Source: Bartonella sp. ML69XJBT | GTDB taxonomy: Bacteria > Pseudomonadota > Alphaproteobacteria > Rhizobiales > Rhizobiaceae | Assembly: GCF_028618515.1 (NCBI RefSeq) | Contig: NZ_JAQITB010000008.1 | Coordinates: 1-64,000 of the forward strand | DNA length: 64,000 nucleotides | Reading direction: 5' to 3' | Shown: positions 50,070 to 60,274 of the stretch, piece by piece | Position numbering within the stretch: position 1 is the stretch's first letter | How the letters are laid out: each line of letters starts with the position of its first letter | The notes under the pieces: generated by a model | The model's input: the letters and a program-made list of their open reading frames with translations, nothing else | Database searches by the model: none | What the model was told of the DNA's origin: nothing | Position numbers and translations under genes: made by a program

Positions 50070-51245
50070 TCAGGCAGCAGTTAGGCGGACTATGCCTTCA
50101 GCTCTTTTAATGCCAATGGTTGTAACAAATGCTTCATGTACTTCTTTGAAAAAAGGCTTTTCATGTGTACTTAATGTCGGGAAACTGCGTCTTTTGTCAA
50201 CAGCAACTGCAGAAAGTGCAAGTGCTAAAAGCAATTGCGCTTCCCGCATATAACCAAATAATGTTGTAATACCACGGTAAAATATATCACTAGTCTCGAA
50301 AGCATTTTGTTCTGCTTTGGTTACTTCATGAGATCCTGAGGCAGAGGAAATGGCGAAAGCAGATTTCGCTTCCATCGTTTCTAACATTGATACAATTGTT
50401 TCTTCAAGTGAGATTTTTGTTCTATCTGTTTGATCCGTGATGATCTGGCTAATTTCAGCATAAGCATGTGCATTACGCTTTCTTGCTTGTTCACCATTTT
50501 CAAGGACGAGAAAGATGCCACCAGAACCTGTTATAACACCGCCACCAGGATAATTTCTACGATCCCATACCGGTGCCCACTCGTTTTGTGTTAAGAGACC
50601 TCCAAGTTCATGGGCCAATAACATATCATAACTTTGTGCATTATAAGAACTTCCTACCAGTGCATGGGTGCTTTGTCCTGATCGAATACGAGCAACAGCG
50701 ATTTGAAGTGCAGACAGTCCACTGCCTTCTTCTCCCATAAAAGTACGAGAAGAACCCGTTACTTTATGAACAATCGAAATATTTCCAGCCAAAAGATTTG
50801 AGAGTTGTGCTAAAAATAAAGTTGGACGAAGTTCAGTCGAAAGAAGCAAATTTAACATAGAAGCATGATCAGCTGTTGTACGTGCTTGGGAGAGAATTTG
50901 TGTATCAACGGCAATATCACGCTCTCCTCCACTTGCTGCGACGATCATATCCATTGTTGATGTTAATTGTTCATTATTTTTCATGCCCGCGTCATCAAGA
51001 GCAAGACCTGCCGCATAGGTACCAAGACGTTGCCATGTGCCCATTTGCCGTTGATCACTTTTTTTGGGAATTTGTAAAGTCCAATCAATTTCAGGCAATG
51101 TATGGACAGGGTAGGGAGCAAAAGTTGTATAATCAAGATTTGGTGGGTGTGTTGGATCATTCAAGAGTTTCCAATGATGATCAACTCCTTCACCCAGAGA
51201 GCTTATAAGTCCTATACCGGTGATAAATACAGCTTGGTGATGCAT
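50070..51245 (-). CDS. FabF2XL-like ketosynthase without the catalytic triad
   Basis: 391-residue thiolase-fold protein between acpXL and fabF1. The N-terminus VFITGIGLISSLGEG and the IRSGQSTHALVGSS helix region are ketosynthase-like. By eye alignment with its neighbour, the active Cys falls on Glu173 (FMGEEGSGLSALQ). The first His is Ser303 (SSASGSHE) and the second is Tyr332 (TLFGYMREA). It cannot condense on its own; by analogy to type II polyketide chain-length factors it may pair with FabF1XL and set chain length. The frame is fully open and the operon is intact, which argues for function. The start ATG at 51245 lies 10 bases after the acpXL stop. Confidence 0.85.
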   Translation of the reverse strand: MHHQAVFITGIGLISSLGEGVDHHWKLLNDPTHPPNLDYTTFAPYPVHTLPEIDWTLQIPKKSDQRQMGTWQRLGTYAAGLALDDAGMKNNEQLTSTMDMIVAASGGERDIAVDTQILSQARTTADHASMLNLLLSTELRPTLFLAQLSNLLAGNISIVHKVTGSSRTFMGEEGSGLSALQIAVARIRSGQSTHALVGSSYNAQSYDMLLAHELGGLLTQNEWAPVWDRRNYPGGGVITGSGGIFLVLENGEQARKRNAHAYAEISQIITDQTDRTKISLEETIVSMLETMEAKSAFAISSASGSHEVTKAEQNAFETSDIFYRGITTLFGYMREAQLLLALALSAVAVDKRRSFPTLSTHEKPFFKEVHEAFVTTIGIKRAEGIVRLTAA

Positions 51246-51255
51246 AGTAAAAGCA

Positions 51256-51540
51256 TTACTCCGTCTCTTTTAAGGCAACGAGTTCATCGATTTTTGCACA
51301 AAGATTTTTAAGAACAAAATATTCTTCTGTTGCCACAGCACCTTCGTTGACTTCCTGTGTCCATTGTTCTAGAGGGACTTTAATTCCAAAAGCTTTATCG
51401 ATAGCAAAAACAATATCCAGAAAATCAAGGCTATCGATTCCCAAATCATCAATTGTATGGCTTTCAGGTGTGATTATGCTGCGATCAATTTCACTGATTT
51501 CTGCAATAATATCAGCAACTTTGTCAAACGTAGAGGACAA
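51256..51540 (-). CDS. acpXL: acyl carrier protein AcpXL
   Basis: Dedicated carrier for the very-long-chain fatty acid of lipid A. 94 residues, longer than AcpP. The phosphopantetheine Ser37 lies in [20 protein letters not shown]. The C-terminal half ([20 protein letters not shown]) is characteristic. The start is TTG at 51540 with AAGGA 8 bases ahead, and the resulting [13 protein letters not shown] matches the N-terminus of rhizobial AcpXL. First gene of the operon; no fabZ-type dehydratase follows. Confidence 0.93.
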   Translation of the reverse strand: MSSTFDKVADIIAEISEIDRSIITPESHTIDDLGIDSLDFLDIVFAIDKAFGIKVPLEQWTQEVNEGAVATEEYFVLKNLCAKIDELVALKETE

Positions 51541-51743
51541 TGCACAATTCCTTATTATAGAGTTGATAAATTCAAAAGATACTTAACGCATTTCTTCTAG
51601 CCTTTTTTACCTTTTAAAAAAAGACTTAATCTTAGAATATAGCTGTCTTTTTCATAGGGCAAATAGATTTGCAAATGCATAAAATTTTACACGTCAAGGT
51701 TTAAAAAACTTTAAATTTTTATTATGAGTTTAGTTATTTCCAT

Positions 51744-54062
51744 TTACCTTGCACTCGTTTTTTTTCTATTGGCAGCAAGAACGGCAAGAGCTGTCATATT
51801 GACAACTCCTCGTGAAGTTACTGAGGGAGTTAAGATATGTGCAGGACGTGAGGCTCCTATCAAAATAGGGCCAACATGAAGTGCATTGGTGAGATTTTTT
51901 ACAAGATTAAGTGTTATATTAGCGGCATCAAGTGTTGGAAAGACAAGCAAATTAGCTTCTCCTTTAAGGCGTGAATCAGGAAAAACACGATCACGAAAAA
52001 CTGTAGAAAGTGCAGCATCGCCGTGCATTTCTCCATCGGCTTCTAAATCGGGATATAATTTGCTAAGGATTTCGGTTGCACGACGCATTTTGTGTGCACT
52101 TTCTGTATTTTTTGAACCAAAGTTCGAGTGTGATAATAATGCTGCTTTTGGTGTTATACCAAATGCTTCAATTTCTTGTGCTGCTAATACTGTCATTTCT
52201 GCTATTTCTTCTGCAGAAGGATCTTCATTGACGTAAGTATCCGTTAAAAAAAGAGTACGACGTGGAGAAATAAGTAAACTCACAGCAGAAAAATGACGAA
52301 CATTGGCATCTAGTCCAATAACTTGTTCAATAAGTTCAAGATGACGCTCAAAACGCCCTTCTAAGCCGCAAATCATTGCATCAGCTTCTTCACGCATCAC
52401 AGCAAGGGCTGCAATTGCTGTTGTTGATGTTCTAACAATTGTTTTTGCAACTTCAGGTGAAACGCCACGTCTTCCTGTATAACGAAGAAATAAATTAACA
52501 TAATCACGAAAACGTGGATCATTTTCCGGATTTGTAAGTTCAAAATCTATGCCGGGGCGAATTCTTAGACCAAAGCGTTTTAATCTTGTCTCTACAACAC
52601 GAGGGCGGCCAATAAGAAGAGGAATTGCTGTTTGTTCTTCAAGCACAATTTGTGCGGCTCGAAGTACACGCTCATCTTCACCATTGGCATAAATGACGCG
52701 TTTACGTTTTGCTGTTTTTGCTGCCGCAAAAACAGGCTTCATTGTTAATCCAGAACGAAATACAAATCGATTGAGAGTATCATAATAGGCTTCCATATTC
52801 TCAATAGGCCGAATCGCTACGCCAGTTTCCATTGCGGCTTTAGCAACTGCAGGCGCAATGCGTAGTATTAAGCGCGGATCGAAGGGGGAGGGGATGAGAT
52901 AGTCTGGACCAAAACTGGGTGGTTTCTTTGAATATGCACGTGCTGCAATATCTGAAGTCTCTTCACGAGCAAGAGCTGCGATTGCGTGAACTGCGGCCAT
53001 TTTCATTTCTTCATTAATTGCGGTCGCACTCACATCTAATGCACCACGGAAAATATAGGGAAAACAAAGAACATTATTGACTTGGTTGGGATAATCAGAA
53101 CGCCCTGTACAGATCATTGCATCTGGCCTTATAGAACGCGCTTCTTCTGGCATAATTTCTGGTATTGGATTGGCAAGTGCTAAAATGAGTGGATTTGGAG
53201 CCATTTTTTTTAAATATTCAGGTTTTAAAACACCTCCCGCTGAAACGCCTAGAAAAATATCTGCATTATCAATTATTTCAGATAATGTTCGTGCATTTGT
53301 TTTTTGTGCATAATTGACTTTCCAGCGATCCATGAGTGTCTTGCGACCTTCATAAACAACTCCTTCTAAATCGCTAAGCCAAATATTTTCAACTTTTGCT
53401 CCAAGACGAACCAAAAGATTAATGCAAGCTAAAGCTGCCGCACCAGCACCAGAAGAAACTATTTTTGCATTTTCAATTTTTTTTCCTGAAAGATTTAAGG
53501 CATTTAATACGGCCGCAGAAACAATAATGGCAGTTCCATGTTGGTCATCATGGAAAACGGGAATATTCATTCGAGAGCGAAGCTTTTCTTCGATTTCAAA
53601 ACATTCCGGAGCTTTGATATCTTCAAGATTAATACCACCAAATGTAGGTTCTAAAGCAGAGACTGTCTCTACCATTTGTTCCATCGTGGGAGCATCGATT
53701 TCAATATCAAAAACGTCAATATTGGCAAATTTTTTAAATAAAACAGCTTTTCCTTCCATAACGGGCTTTGAGGCGAGCGGACCAATATTACCCAATCCAA
53801 GAACAGCCGTTCCATTGGATATAACAGCGACTAAATTAGAACGAGAAGTATATTGTGCAGCAAGATTGGGATCTTTATGAATTGCAAGACATGGCGCTGC
53901 AACCCCTGGAGAATAAGCAAGAGCTAGATCACGCTGATTATCAAGAGGTGTTGTTGCTTGTATTTCCAATTTCCCAGGTTTGGGATGTTGGTGATAAAAA
54001 AGTGCGGCACTGTCAAGTTCAGCTTTTTGTAAACTGAAGTCACTATTTCGTTCTTTAGACAT
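51744..54062 (-). CDS. maeB: NADP-dependent malic enzyme (MaeB type)
   Basis: Oxidative decarboxylation of malate to pyruvate. About 772 residues: an N-terminal malic-enzyme domain (LALAYSPGVAAPCLAIHKDP, FHDDQHGTAIIVSAAVLNAL, NAD-binding VSSGAGAAALACINLLVRLG) fused to a C-terminal phosphotransacetylase-like domain from about residue 440. That domain has a regulatory role in this enzyme class. The ATG at 54062 (MSKERNSDFSL) is preferred over an in-frame TTG 15 bases upstream. A 200-base gap separates it from acpXL. Confidence 0.94.
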   Translation of the reverse strand: MSKERNSDFSLQKAELDSAALFYHQHPKPGKLEIQATTPLDNQRDLALAYSPGVAAPCLAIHKDPNLAAQYTSRSNLVAVISNGTAVLGLGNIGPLASKPVMEGKAVLFKKFANIDVFDIEIDAPTMEQMVETVSALEPTFGGINLEDIKAPECFEIEEKLRSRMNIPVFHDDQHGTAIIVSAAVLNALNLSGKKIENAKIVSSGAGAAALACINLLVRLGAKVENIWLSDLEGVVYEGRKTLMDRWKVNYAQKTNARTLSEIIDNADIFLGVSAGGVLKPEYLKKMAPNPLILALANPIPEIMPEEARSIRPDAMICTGRSDYPNQVNNVLCFPYIFRGALDVSATAINEEMKMAAVHAIAALAREETSDIAARAYSKKPPSFGPDYLIPSPFDPRLILRIAPAVAKAAMETGVAIRPIENMEAYYDTLNRFVFRSGLTMKPVFAAAKTAKRKRVIYANGEDERVLRAAQIVLEEQTAIPLLIGRPRVVETRLKRFGLRIRPGIDFELTNPENDPRFRDYVNLFLRYTGRRGVSPEVAKTIVRTSTTAIAALAVMREEADAMICGLEGRFERHLELIEQVIGLDANVRHFSAVSLLISPRRTLFLTDTYVNEDPSAEEIAEMTVLAAQEIEAFGITPKAALLSHSNFGSKNTESAHKMRRATEILSKLYPDLEADGEMHGDAALSTVFRDRVFPDSRLKGEANLLVFPTLDAANITLNLVKNLTNALHVGPILIGASRPAHILTPSVTSRGVVNMTALAVLAANRKKTSAR

Positions 54063-54664
54063 TTTTGCGGTATCCAAGTTAGTGTATGTTTATATGAAAT
54101 GTTCCATCTACGATAAGTTTCTTGCACTGATAGATCCTAATTTTCCTGAATATAAAAATGCATGAACAAATTTTCCCAGATCGATCAATTTAATATTTCT
54201 TTGTACTCGCGCTTATTAAACAATTTCATTGATATCAGCACAATAAATCTTCTCCCCTTAACAAAATTCGCAGAAGTTCCTCAGTTAAAAAAACGAATAA
54301 AATATTACGTGTGGTTACATTACCAAGCAGTTATTTTTTTTGCAATGCTGGCTTGAGAAGAATAGAAGGGAGTGGTTTATTCATTGAGCTGGATTGTCAT
54401 AAACATATGCTTTATTAACGTTTTTATAAGTGAGGATAGGATTTACAGACGATTATTGTCTTGCGAAAAAAGTGAAGTAATAAAAGGGGTAATAAAAGAA
54501 GTAGGAGGACTTATGCTTGTCCTATTGTGGTGCTTATCCTATTGTGTTGTGCTGTTTTTATAGGGGAATTACTTTAAATATATAGGTAATCTAATATCAA
54601 TCATATACTCAACCTTTGGTACACAACGTTACAAATGTGTTACAAGACGGAGAACAATCACAAC
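54063..54664. other. intergenic region upstream of maeB
   Basis: About 600 bases. A 63-codon plus-strand frame at 54372-54563 is hydrophobic and could encode a small membrane peptide. It lacks a clear ribosome site and I do not call it. Nothing else was recognised. Confidence 0.35.
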
Positions 54665-54705
54665 AACGAAAAAAGAAAAAGTGGAAAAAACATTTTTCCA
54701 CTTTT
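54665..54705 (-). terminator. intrinsic terminator of the coiled-coil gene
   Basis: Read on the minus strand, AAAAGTGGAAAAA pairs with TTTTTCCACTTTT around a 3-base loop, and T-rich sequence follows. It lies 10 bases after the stop codon. Confidence 0.75.
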
Positions 54706-54713
54706 ATTGCTGG

Positions 54714-57700
54714 CTATTGAATGCGCCCACTTGCATGAGCAAGCATAGTATAGACTTTTCCAGTATCCGATATCAGGTATTTCCGAATTGCGTTGGAAGA
54801 ACCAGAACTCCGTGACACATCATGTAATAGCTTTTCAAAATCCATAATATATTGATTAACTGAATGTTTAAAACCCATATCACTCATATGTTTTTTCTTA
54901 ATCATTTCAAATATCTTTTTCCCATTTGAAGTATAAAGGCGTTCTGTCACGATGTTTTTTTGTCCACGGCGATAATGATCCCATAGCTCAACAACAGCAT
55001 TATGGTTCATGGCTTGTACTATACCCGCTGCTAAAGAATTAAGAGATTCATTTGCAGAACGTGTTTTTGTTTGTAGCGGTGCAAAAACGGTATCATCATG
55101 CATCTCATCATACCAAGTTTCTTCACGTGAAGCTCTTTCTAAGAGATTCGATACCCATTTATTTTGCCGCTTTTTGCTTTGGTTTTGTTGCAAAACAGGT
55201 TTAGGCGGCACTATCTTTTTAACCACTTCAGAAGAAATACTCTCACTCCTCTTAAGTGTTGATGATGAAGGAAGCGCCGACATTATCTGTTCACTGGCAT
55301 TTTTTTGATTATTCTTTTGTATAACGTTTACGAGATCTTTTAATGCTGTAATTTGTTCATTCAGAGCTGTGCGAATTGTTTGTGTTGTTTCTTTTGTCTT
55401 TTCTGGAAGCTTTTGAACATTCTCATTAATATCATTATTAATTTTTGAAAGTTCTAAACGAACTTCATCAGCGGAGCGACGTATATCTTTTGCTGCTCCT
55501 GAAAAACGTACTGAAGCTTCATTAATAAGCTGATTGAGTGATTGTTGGAGTGAATGGGTGGAGTGACGCGCATTGTTATCTGTGCGTTCTAATGCTAAGT
55601 TGAGAACGTTTTCATAATGTACAATCAATTGATTGATTTCATTAGATTTCGCAACAAGCGCATTGCTTAATGCAGAGAGCATGTTGTGTTTTTCTTCAAG
55701 GGTTGCACCAAGTGAATTTTCGGACTGCTCGAGAACATGAATCGTTTCAGAAAGTGTTTTAGCATGTTCCCCAAAACGATTTGTTATATGACTAATCTGT
55801 TCAAATGTATTTTGTGAAAGCCCTTGCAGAACCTCCACATTGTTATGGAGCGCTTGATTTGAGGCTGATAACTGCTCTGCCACTTGGTTTGTATTGCGGA
55901 AAAAATGATTCGCAGCCGCATTAAATTGACCATCAATATTTTGAACTGCTGATAATAAAATATTATTATTTTCGTGGAAGCTGTAAATTGATTGATTCAA
56001 TTGTGCAACGATCGATGAGACATTATTGACAAGATCATCCTTCAGAGCAGTTACTGTTTGAAGTGTTTCAGTGTTGGTTTGTGCCAAGCTATTCACGAAA
56101 GACTCATTGTGTGCATAGATCCTTTGTTCAGCATCTTGTGTTGAAAGGGAGAGCTGTTCACTCAGATGTTGTGTCAAACAACCAATTGATTCCGTTGTAT
56201 TTTGCGCTGCTTGATTTAAATTGCTTGTTAGTTCTGTGATTTTTCCAACATGTTCTGAAATTTGGGTAGCTGTTTGATTTTTTGCGTCTTCCAAACGATC
56301 ACTTACATCAGAAAGCTGCGATCCTAAATTATTTTTCAGATTTTGCATGGAGTGATGAAGAACATTGCAGCGCTCATTGAGGACTTGTTCAATTTCTGTT
56401 GTTGAAGTGTGAATGGTTTCATTCAACAATGCTTGCGCATTATGACTGGCTGTTGTGAAGGCTTCAATCGTATGAGCTGTTTGCTCAGACAGGACGGATA
56501 AAACTTTTTCACTGGTATCATAAACTGTTTGTTTAACGTTTGATACAATGCGGTTACCAGATTCTGAGAGAATATTTTCTGCTTTTGTGGTAACGTCCTC
56601 TACAGATAAAAGTATCTGTTCACTTGTAGAAGAAAGAATATCGGAGGCTTCTACAACTTTATCACGCAAACTACTTGCAACTGTGTTAACGGAATCTTCC
56701 AATGTAATCCGTATATTATCAACACTTGTTTCGAGAGCTTGTTGAATTGCTTGACTTTGTTCATTATTAAGGATCATAGATGTTTGCAATGAATCAGAGC
56801 GCTTTTCAAGGACAGATGTTTGCATCTCTATAGTTTCACATACTTGTCCAAGCTTTTCTGAAAATGCTTCTTCTAAGCTAATTGCACGCTCAAAGATTTG
56901 GCGGGTATGATTTTCCAAACTCTCATCGAGGGTTTCTATACGTGTTTCAAGGGCTTCAAAGAATGTTCCGTTAGATTGAGAGAGAGTATTCTTCAGAATT
57001 TCAGCATGTCCTTCAAGATTTTTGATATGTCCTTGAACAGTTTCGGTAATGTTTCTATTATTAGCAGCAATTGCATCTTCAACGAGACCTATTTGCTGTT
57101 TTAATGCGGCATCAACATGTATGTCACTTTTGGCAATGAGATTATGAATGGTTTCCATCCGTTGTTCAAGTATACGTGTTTGATCTGCAAGAACTTCGTT
57201 AAGAGAAAAACTGTTAATCGCCAAAGAATCACGAAGCGCATCGGCACGTATATCAATATTTCTAGCTTGTGCTTCTAAAGCATCTCTCGTTGTATTACAG
57301 CTTTGAGCAATGACTTTTTGTAGTTTTTCTGTGCATTGGACGATATTTGCAACATGATTTTCTGCTTGATGATCAACAATTTGAACATTATCAATCAAAA
57401 TCTTTTCAAGACTTGAAGTATTTTGTGCTAGGGCATCAATTTGAGTTCTTAATGTATCGGCAATTTTATTCTTTTCACTGTCGAGCATGTTTGCCATGAG
57501 AGATCTTTGATCAGAAAGTTGCAATTTGAAGTCTTGTGAACACTCTTGTATGATATCAACAATAGCATTATCGATATGTTGAACTTCTTCTTTTAGTGTC
57601 TCTTTGCTTTTGTCGATTGCAGAAAGAATAGTTTCCCGTCCACTTGTAAAGGCTTCGGTGATATCAGACGTTCTTTCTTGAAGATTCGCATTAATTTGCA

Positions 57701-59276
57701 AGACATGTGATTCCAAGAAATGACCAAGTTTTTCAGCATTATCTTCTAGATCTTGACTGCGCGCTATGAAGGATTCAATGATGGAATTGCTGTGCTCTTT
57801 AAGAGAAAGATCAACATTTGCTAAACGATTTTCAAAAGCGTCAATTGCTTCTGAAGTTACGTTATCAAATTTAGCAGAGAGTTTGTATGCTTTCTCATCG
57901 AGCTGTATAACTTTGTCATCAAAATTCTGTAGAAACTGATTATTGCGATTAATAATGGATTCATCGAGTGCTTTAAATTTTTCATCAACACTGTAGAGAG
58001 TTTGCTCTGTTGCTGCTTGTATATGCGTTGCAATTTTAGCAATATGCATTTCAGCTTTAGCAGCAGTTTCATGAAAAGTTTTCTCTATTTGTTTTTCATT
58101 ATTATCAAAACGTTCTGAGAAACTATCAAAATTTTTCCCTAATTCGTGAAAAAACTCCGAGTTTTTTTGCTGGATTTGCATTGTGGTTTGATTAAATTTT
58201 TCAACGAGTTGATTTGTTACACCATCACCGGCATAGGAAAGTTTTTCAACAAGATCTTCTCCTTGTTTTTGTAGAGTCTGGGAAAGAGTTTGCGCAAGCT
58301 TTTCAACATTGGTTACAATCTTGGAGGTAACTAAGCCAAATTCATCACTCAGTTGCTCTTGTGTTCCCTTAATTGTTGACTGAACTCGGTCAGCATGATT
58401 TAAGATAGCTATGCGTTCATTGCTCAATTCTTTGATGAGAGTATGAATGCGCGACTCATTTTCAGCATAAGCTTGTTCCAGATTATGAACTTCTCCTTGT
58501 ATGATCGCTTCAAGCTCAACAGCACGCCCAAGGGTACGTTCAATTCCCTCGTTCATAGCCGAGACTTCTTCACGAATGGTCTGCCCTATAGCAAGAGCTT
58601 GTTTTTCAGAGATATGCTGTGGTTCACTGAGACGTTGTGCAGCATTGGTCATGAGAAGAGCAATATTATGCAATTCATTCGAGCGTTTTGTTAATTGAGC
58701 AAATCCCCAAGATATAAGAATAGGAATTACTGTTCCAGCTGCTATAGCTAGTCCTGTTGGGGATGTAACAAAAGTAGTAATATTCGATAAGGAATTGAGT
58801 CCAGCAGGAGCTAGCTTATGAGCAATAACAGCACCTCCTGTTGCCCATAAAGCACTAAGTGCTGTTGTACACCAATAGATTCGAGAGGGAGAACGCTGCT
58901 TTAATAATTCATAATTTAAAGGGGTTGTTATATCATCATTAGCAGGAAAAAGTTGTGTGGATAATAATCTGTTATGAACCGTTCCACCTGAAAGTTCAGA
59001 TCCAGATTTGGAAGCAAAAAGCTGTTCAACAACGGATTCATCAATAACAGCACTATCATGAATATTGGAGAGAAGAGTCGAAGTACCATTTTCAGCGAAA
59101 ACTTCTTCTTCTGCCATCGCAATCTTTTGAATGAGCTCATCTACATTAATGACATTATCAGAATTATTGGATGATATTGTTTCAATTTCCGCATTAGCAA
59201 AATCAAAGTCCATAGCTTTTGAGAGAGCTTCTTCAACTTCAATTTCAAATGTTTGTAACTTGGTTCTGCGTGCCAT
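54714..59276 (-). CDS. giant coiled-coil membrane protein, GPR/RgsE-like
   Basis: 1520 residues. An acidic N-terminal region (1-130) is followed by two hydrophobic helices at about 134-152 and 172-195. A long alpha-helical, largely coiled-coil region follows to about 1340, rich in Gln, Glu, Asn and Ser with apolipoprotein-like repeats. The C-terminal folded segment (about 1390-1520) is more conserved-looking. This matches the architecture of the Growth Pole Ring protein of Agrobacterium and RgsE of Sinorhizobium, which organise unipolar growth. The Agrobacterium protein is longer (about 2100 residues). In databases such proteins are often called kinesin-like or apolipoprotein-like. The identity is inferred from architecture only. 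Confidence 0.65.
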   Translation of the reverse strand: MARRTKLQTFEIEVEEALSKAMDFDFANAEIETISSNNSDNVINVDELIQKIAMAEEEVFAENGTSTLLSNIHDSAVIDESVVEQLFASKSGSELSGGTVHNRLLSTQLFPANDDITTPLNYELLKQRSPSRIYWCTTALSALWATGGAVIAHKLAPAGLNSLSNITTFVTSPTGLAIAAGTVIPILISWGFAQLTKRSNELHNIALLMTNAAQRLSEPQHISEKQALAIGQTIREEVSAMNEGIERTLGRAVELEAIIQGEVHNLEQAYAENESRIHTLIKELSNERIAILNHADRVQSTIKGTQEQLSDEFGLVTSKIVTNVEKLAQTLSQTLQKQGEDLVEKLSYAGDGVTNQLVEKFNQTTMQIQQKNSEFFHELGKNFDSFSERFDNNEKQIEKTFHETAAKAEMHIAKIATHIQAATEQTLYSVDEKFKALDESIINRNNQFLQNFDDKVIQLDEKAYKLSAKFDNVTSEAIDAFENRLANVDLSLKEHSNSIIESFIARSQDLEDNAEKLGHFLESHVLQINANLQERTSDITEAFTSGRETILSAIDKSKETLKEEVQHIDNAIVDIIQECSQDFKLQLSDQRSLMANMLDSEKNKIADTLRTQIDALAQNTSSLEKILIDNVQIVDHQAENHVANIVQCTEKLQKVIAQSCNTTRDALEAQARNIDIRADALRDSLAINSFSLNEVLADQTRILEQRMETIHNLIAKSDIHVDAALKQQIGLVEDAIAANNRNITETVQGHIKNLEGHAEILKNTLSQSNGTFFEALETRIETLDESLENHTRQIFERAISLEEAFSEKLGQVCETIEMQTSVLEKRSDSLQTSMILNNEQSQAIQQALETSVDNIRITLEDSVNTVASSLRDKVVEASDILSSTSEQILLSVEDVTTKAENILSESGNRIVSNVKQTVYDTSEKVLSVLSEQTAHTIEAFTTASHNAQALLNETIHTSTTEIEQVLNERCNVLHHSMQNLKNNLGSQLSDVSDRLEDAKNQTATQISEHVGKITELTSNLNQAAQNTTESIGCLTQHLSEQLSLSTQDAEQRIYAHNESFVNSLAQTNTETLQTVTALKDDLVNNVSSIVAQLNQSIYSFHENNNILLSAVQNIDGQFNAAANHFFRNTNQVAEQLSASNQALHNNVEVLQGLSQNTFEQISHITNRFGEHAKTLSETIHVLEQSENSLGATLEEKHNMLSALSNALVAKSNEINQLIVHYENVLNLALERTDNNARHSTHSLQQSLNQLINEASVRFSGAAKDIRRSADEVRLELSKINNDINENVQKLPEKTKETTQTIRTALNEQITALKDLVNVIQKNNQKNASEQIMSALPSSSTLKRSESISSEVVKKIVPPKPVLQQNQSKKRQNKWVSNLLERASREETWYDEMHDDTVFAPLQTKTRSANESLNSLAAGIVQAMNHNAVVELWDHYRRGQKNIVTERLYTSNGKKIFEMIKKKHMSDMGFKHSVNQYIMDFEKLLHDVSRSSGSSNAIRKYLISDTGKVYTMLAHASGRIQ

Positions 59277-59982
59277 ACTCGCCTCGTACTCTTACAGACC
59301 GAAAAAGGATACTTCCTTTTTCAGATATTCCGATATACTAGCTGTTAATTATTTAGAAAGGAATACGCTCCAAGAAAATTTTTAAAAACTTATCAAGATT
59401 AAAGTTAACGCAGTACATTAACTTGTGCAAAAATATTACAAAGATCAATAAAAACAACATATTATTTGTTTTTTAAAAAATAAAATACTGTTTACAACTT
59501 TCAATTTATAAGTAGAATTATAAACTCGTTGTATTTGTGTTAGTGGCAATATAATGACCGTTGTACACAATATGGTTAAAAAAGTCTGCTGTTGCAGGTA
59601 CATTTGTGATATGTACCTATTGTTTTTTTCGATAAGAATTAACGAATCATGCTCTCATTCTGATAATTTCTGTTGATTCTAACGAGAAAAACGCACTATT
59701 TTGAAATACACATAATTTAGAGTATAGGATATGCATAATGTTGCGAGATGTAAAATTAAGAGTTTATCTTTTCACGGTATAAAAACGTAAACGTTTGGAA
59801 ATCGCGTATTTTCTAATGTTTTTATAGGTTGTTGCACTCCTTACCTTAAAGGGCTGTTTTTTCTTGATAGGAAAAGTGTCTTTTGCTAATTTTTGAAGTT
59901 GCTGCGTTGACAATTCGATATTTTTCAGTCGATATGCGTGCATGGGTATTCTGATGCAATTCGAGATAAAGGTGTAAGAATA
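59277..59982. other. divergent intergenic region upstream of hfq
   Basis: About 700 AT-rich bases between two divergent genes. Apart from the possible hfq promoter at 59907-59936 I see nothing that I can support. Confidence 0.45.
59907..59936 (+). promoter_or_regulatory. possible hfq promoter
   Basis: A perfect TTGACA is followed 18 bases later by GATATG, 47 bases ahead of the hfq start. The -10 is poor. Confidence 0.3.
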
Positions 59983-60222
59983 ATGGCAGAACGATCACAA
60001 CACCTACAAGATGTATTTTTAAATACGGTACGCAAGCAAAAAATTTCTCTTACAATTTTTCTTGTAAATGGTGTTAAGCTAACGGGTATTGTAACTTCGT
60101 TTGATAATTTTTGTGTTCTTCTACGTCGTGATGGGCATGCGCAATTGGTCTATAAGCATGCTATTTCTACAATTATGCCCGGACAATCCGTGCAGATGTT
60201 TGAGGGGGAAAACTCTGAATAA
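59983..60222 (+). CDS. hfq: RNA chaperone Hfq
   Basis: Hexameric Sm-like protein that pairs small RNAs with mRNAs. 79 residues from [20 protein letters not shown]. Sm1 includes [20 protein letters not shown]; Sm2 is [13 protein letters not shown], carrying the YKHA signature. The open frame reaches back to 59938, but AAGGTG 9 bases ahead of 59983 and the family N-terminus decide the start. It is followed by hflX, the usual partner. Confidence 0.97.
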   Translation: MAERSQHLQDVFLNTVRKQKISLTIFLVNGVKLTGIVTSFDNFCVLLRRDGHAQLVYKHAISTIMPGQSVQMFEGENSE

Positions 60223-60274
60223 ACAAGTCACTTCACTTTGAAATCTCTTATCCCATTCCCATGTTTAAATTGTC

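Noticed and set aside
54372-54563. 63-codon hydrophobic frame
   Set aside because: AT-rich DNA readily yields hydrophobic frames; no ribosome site.
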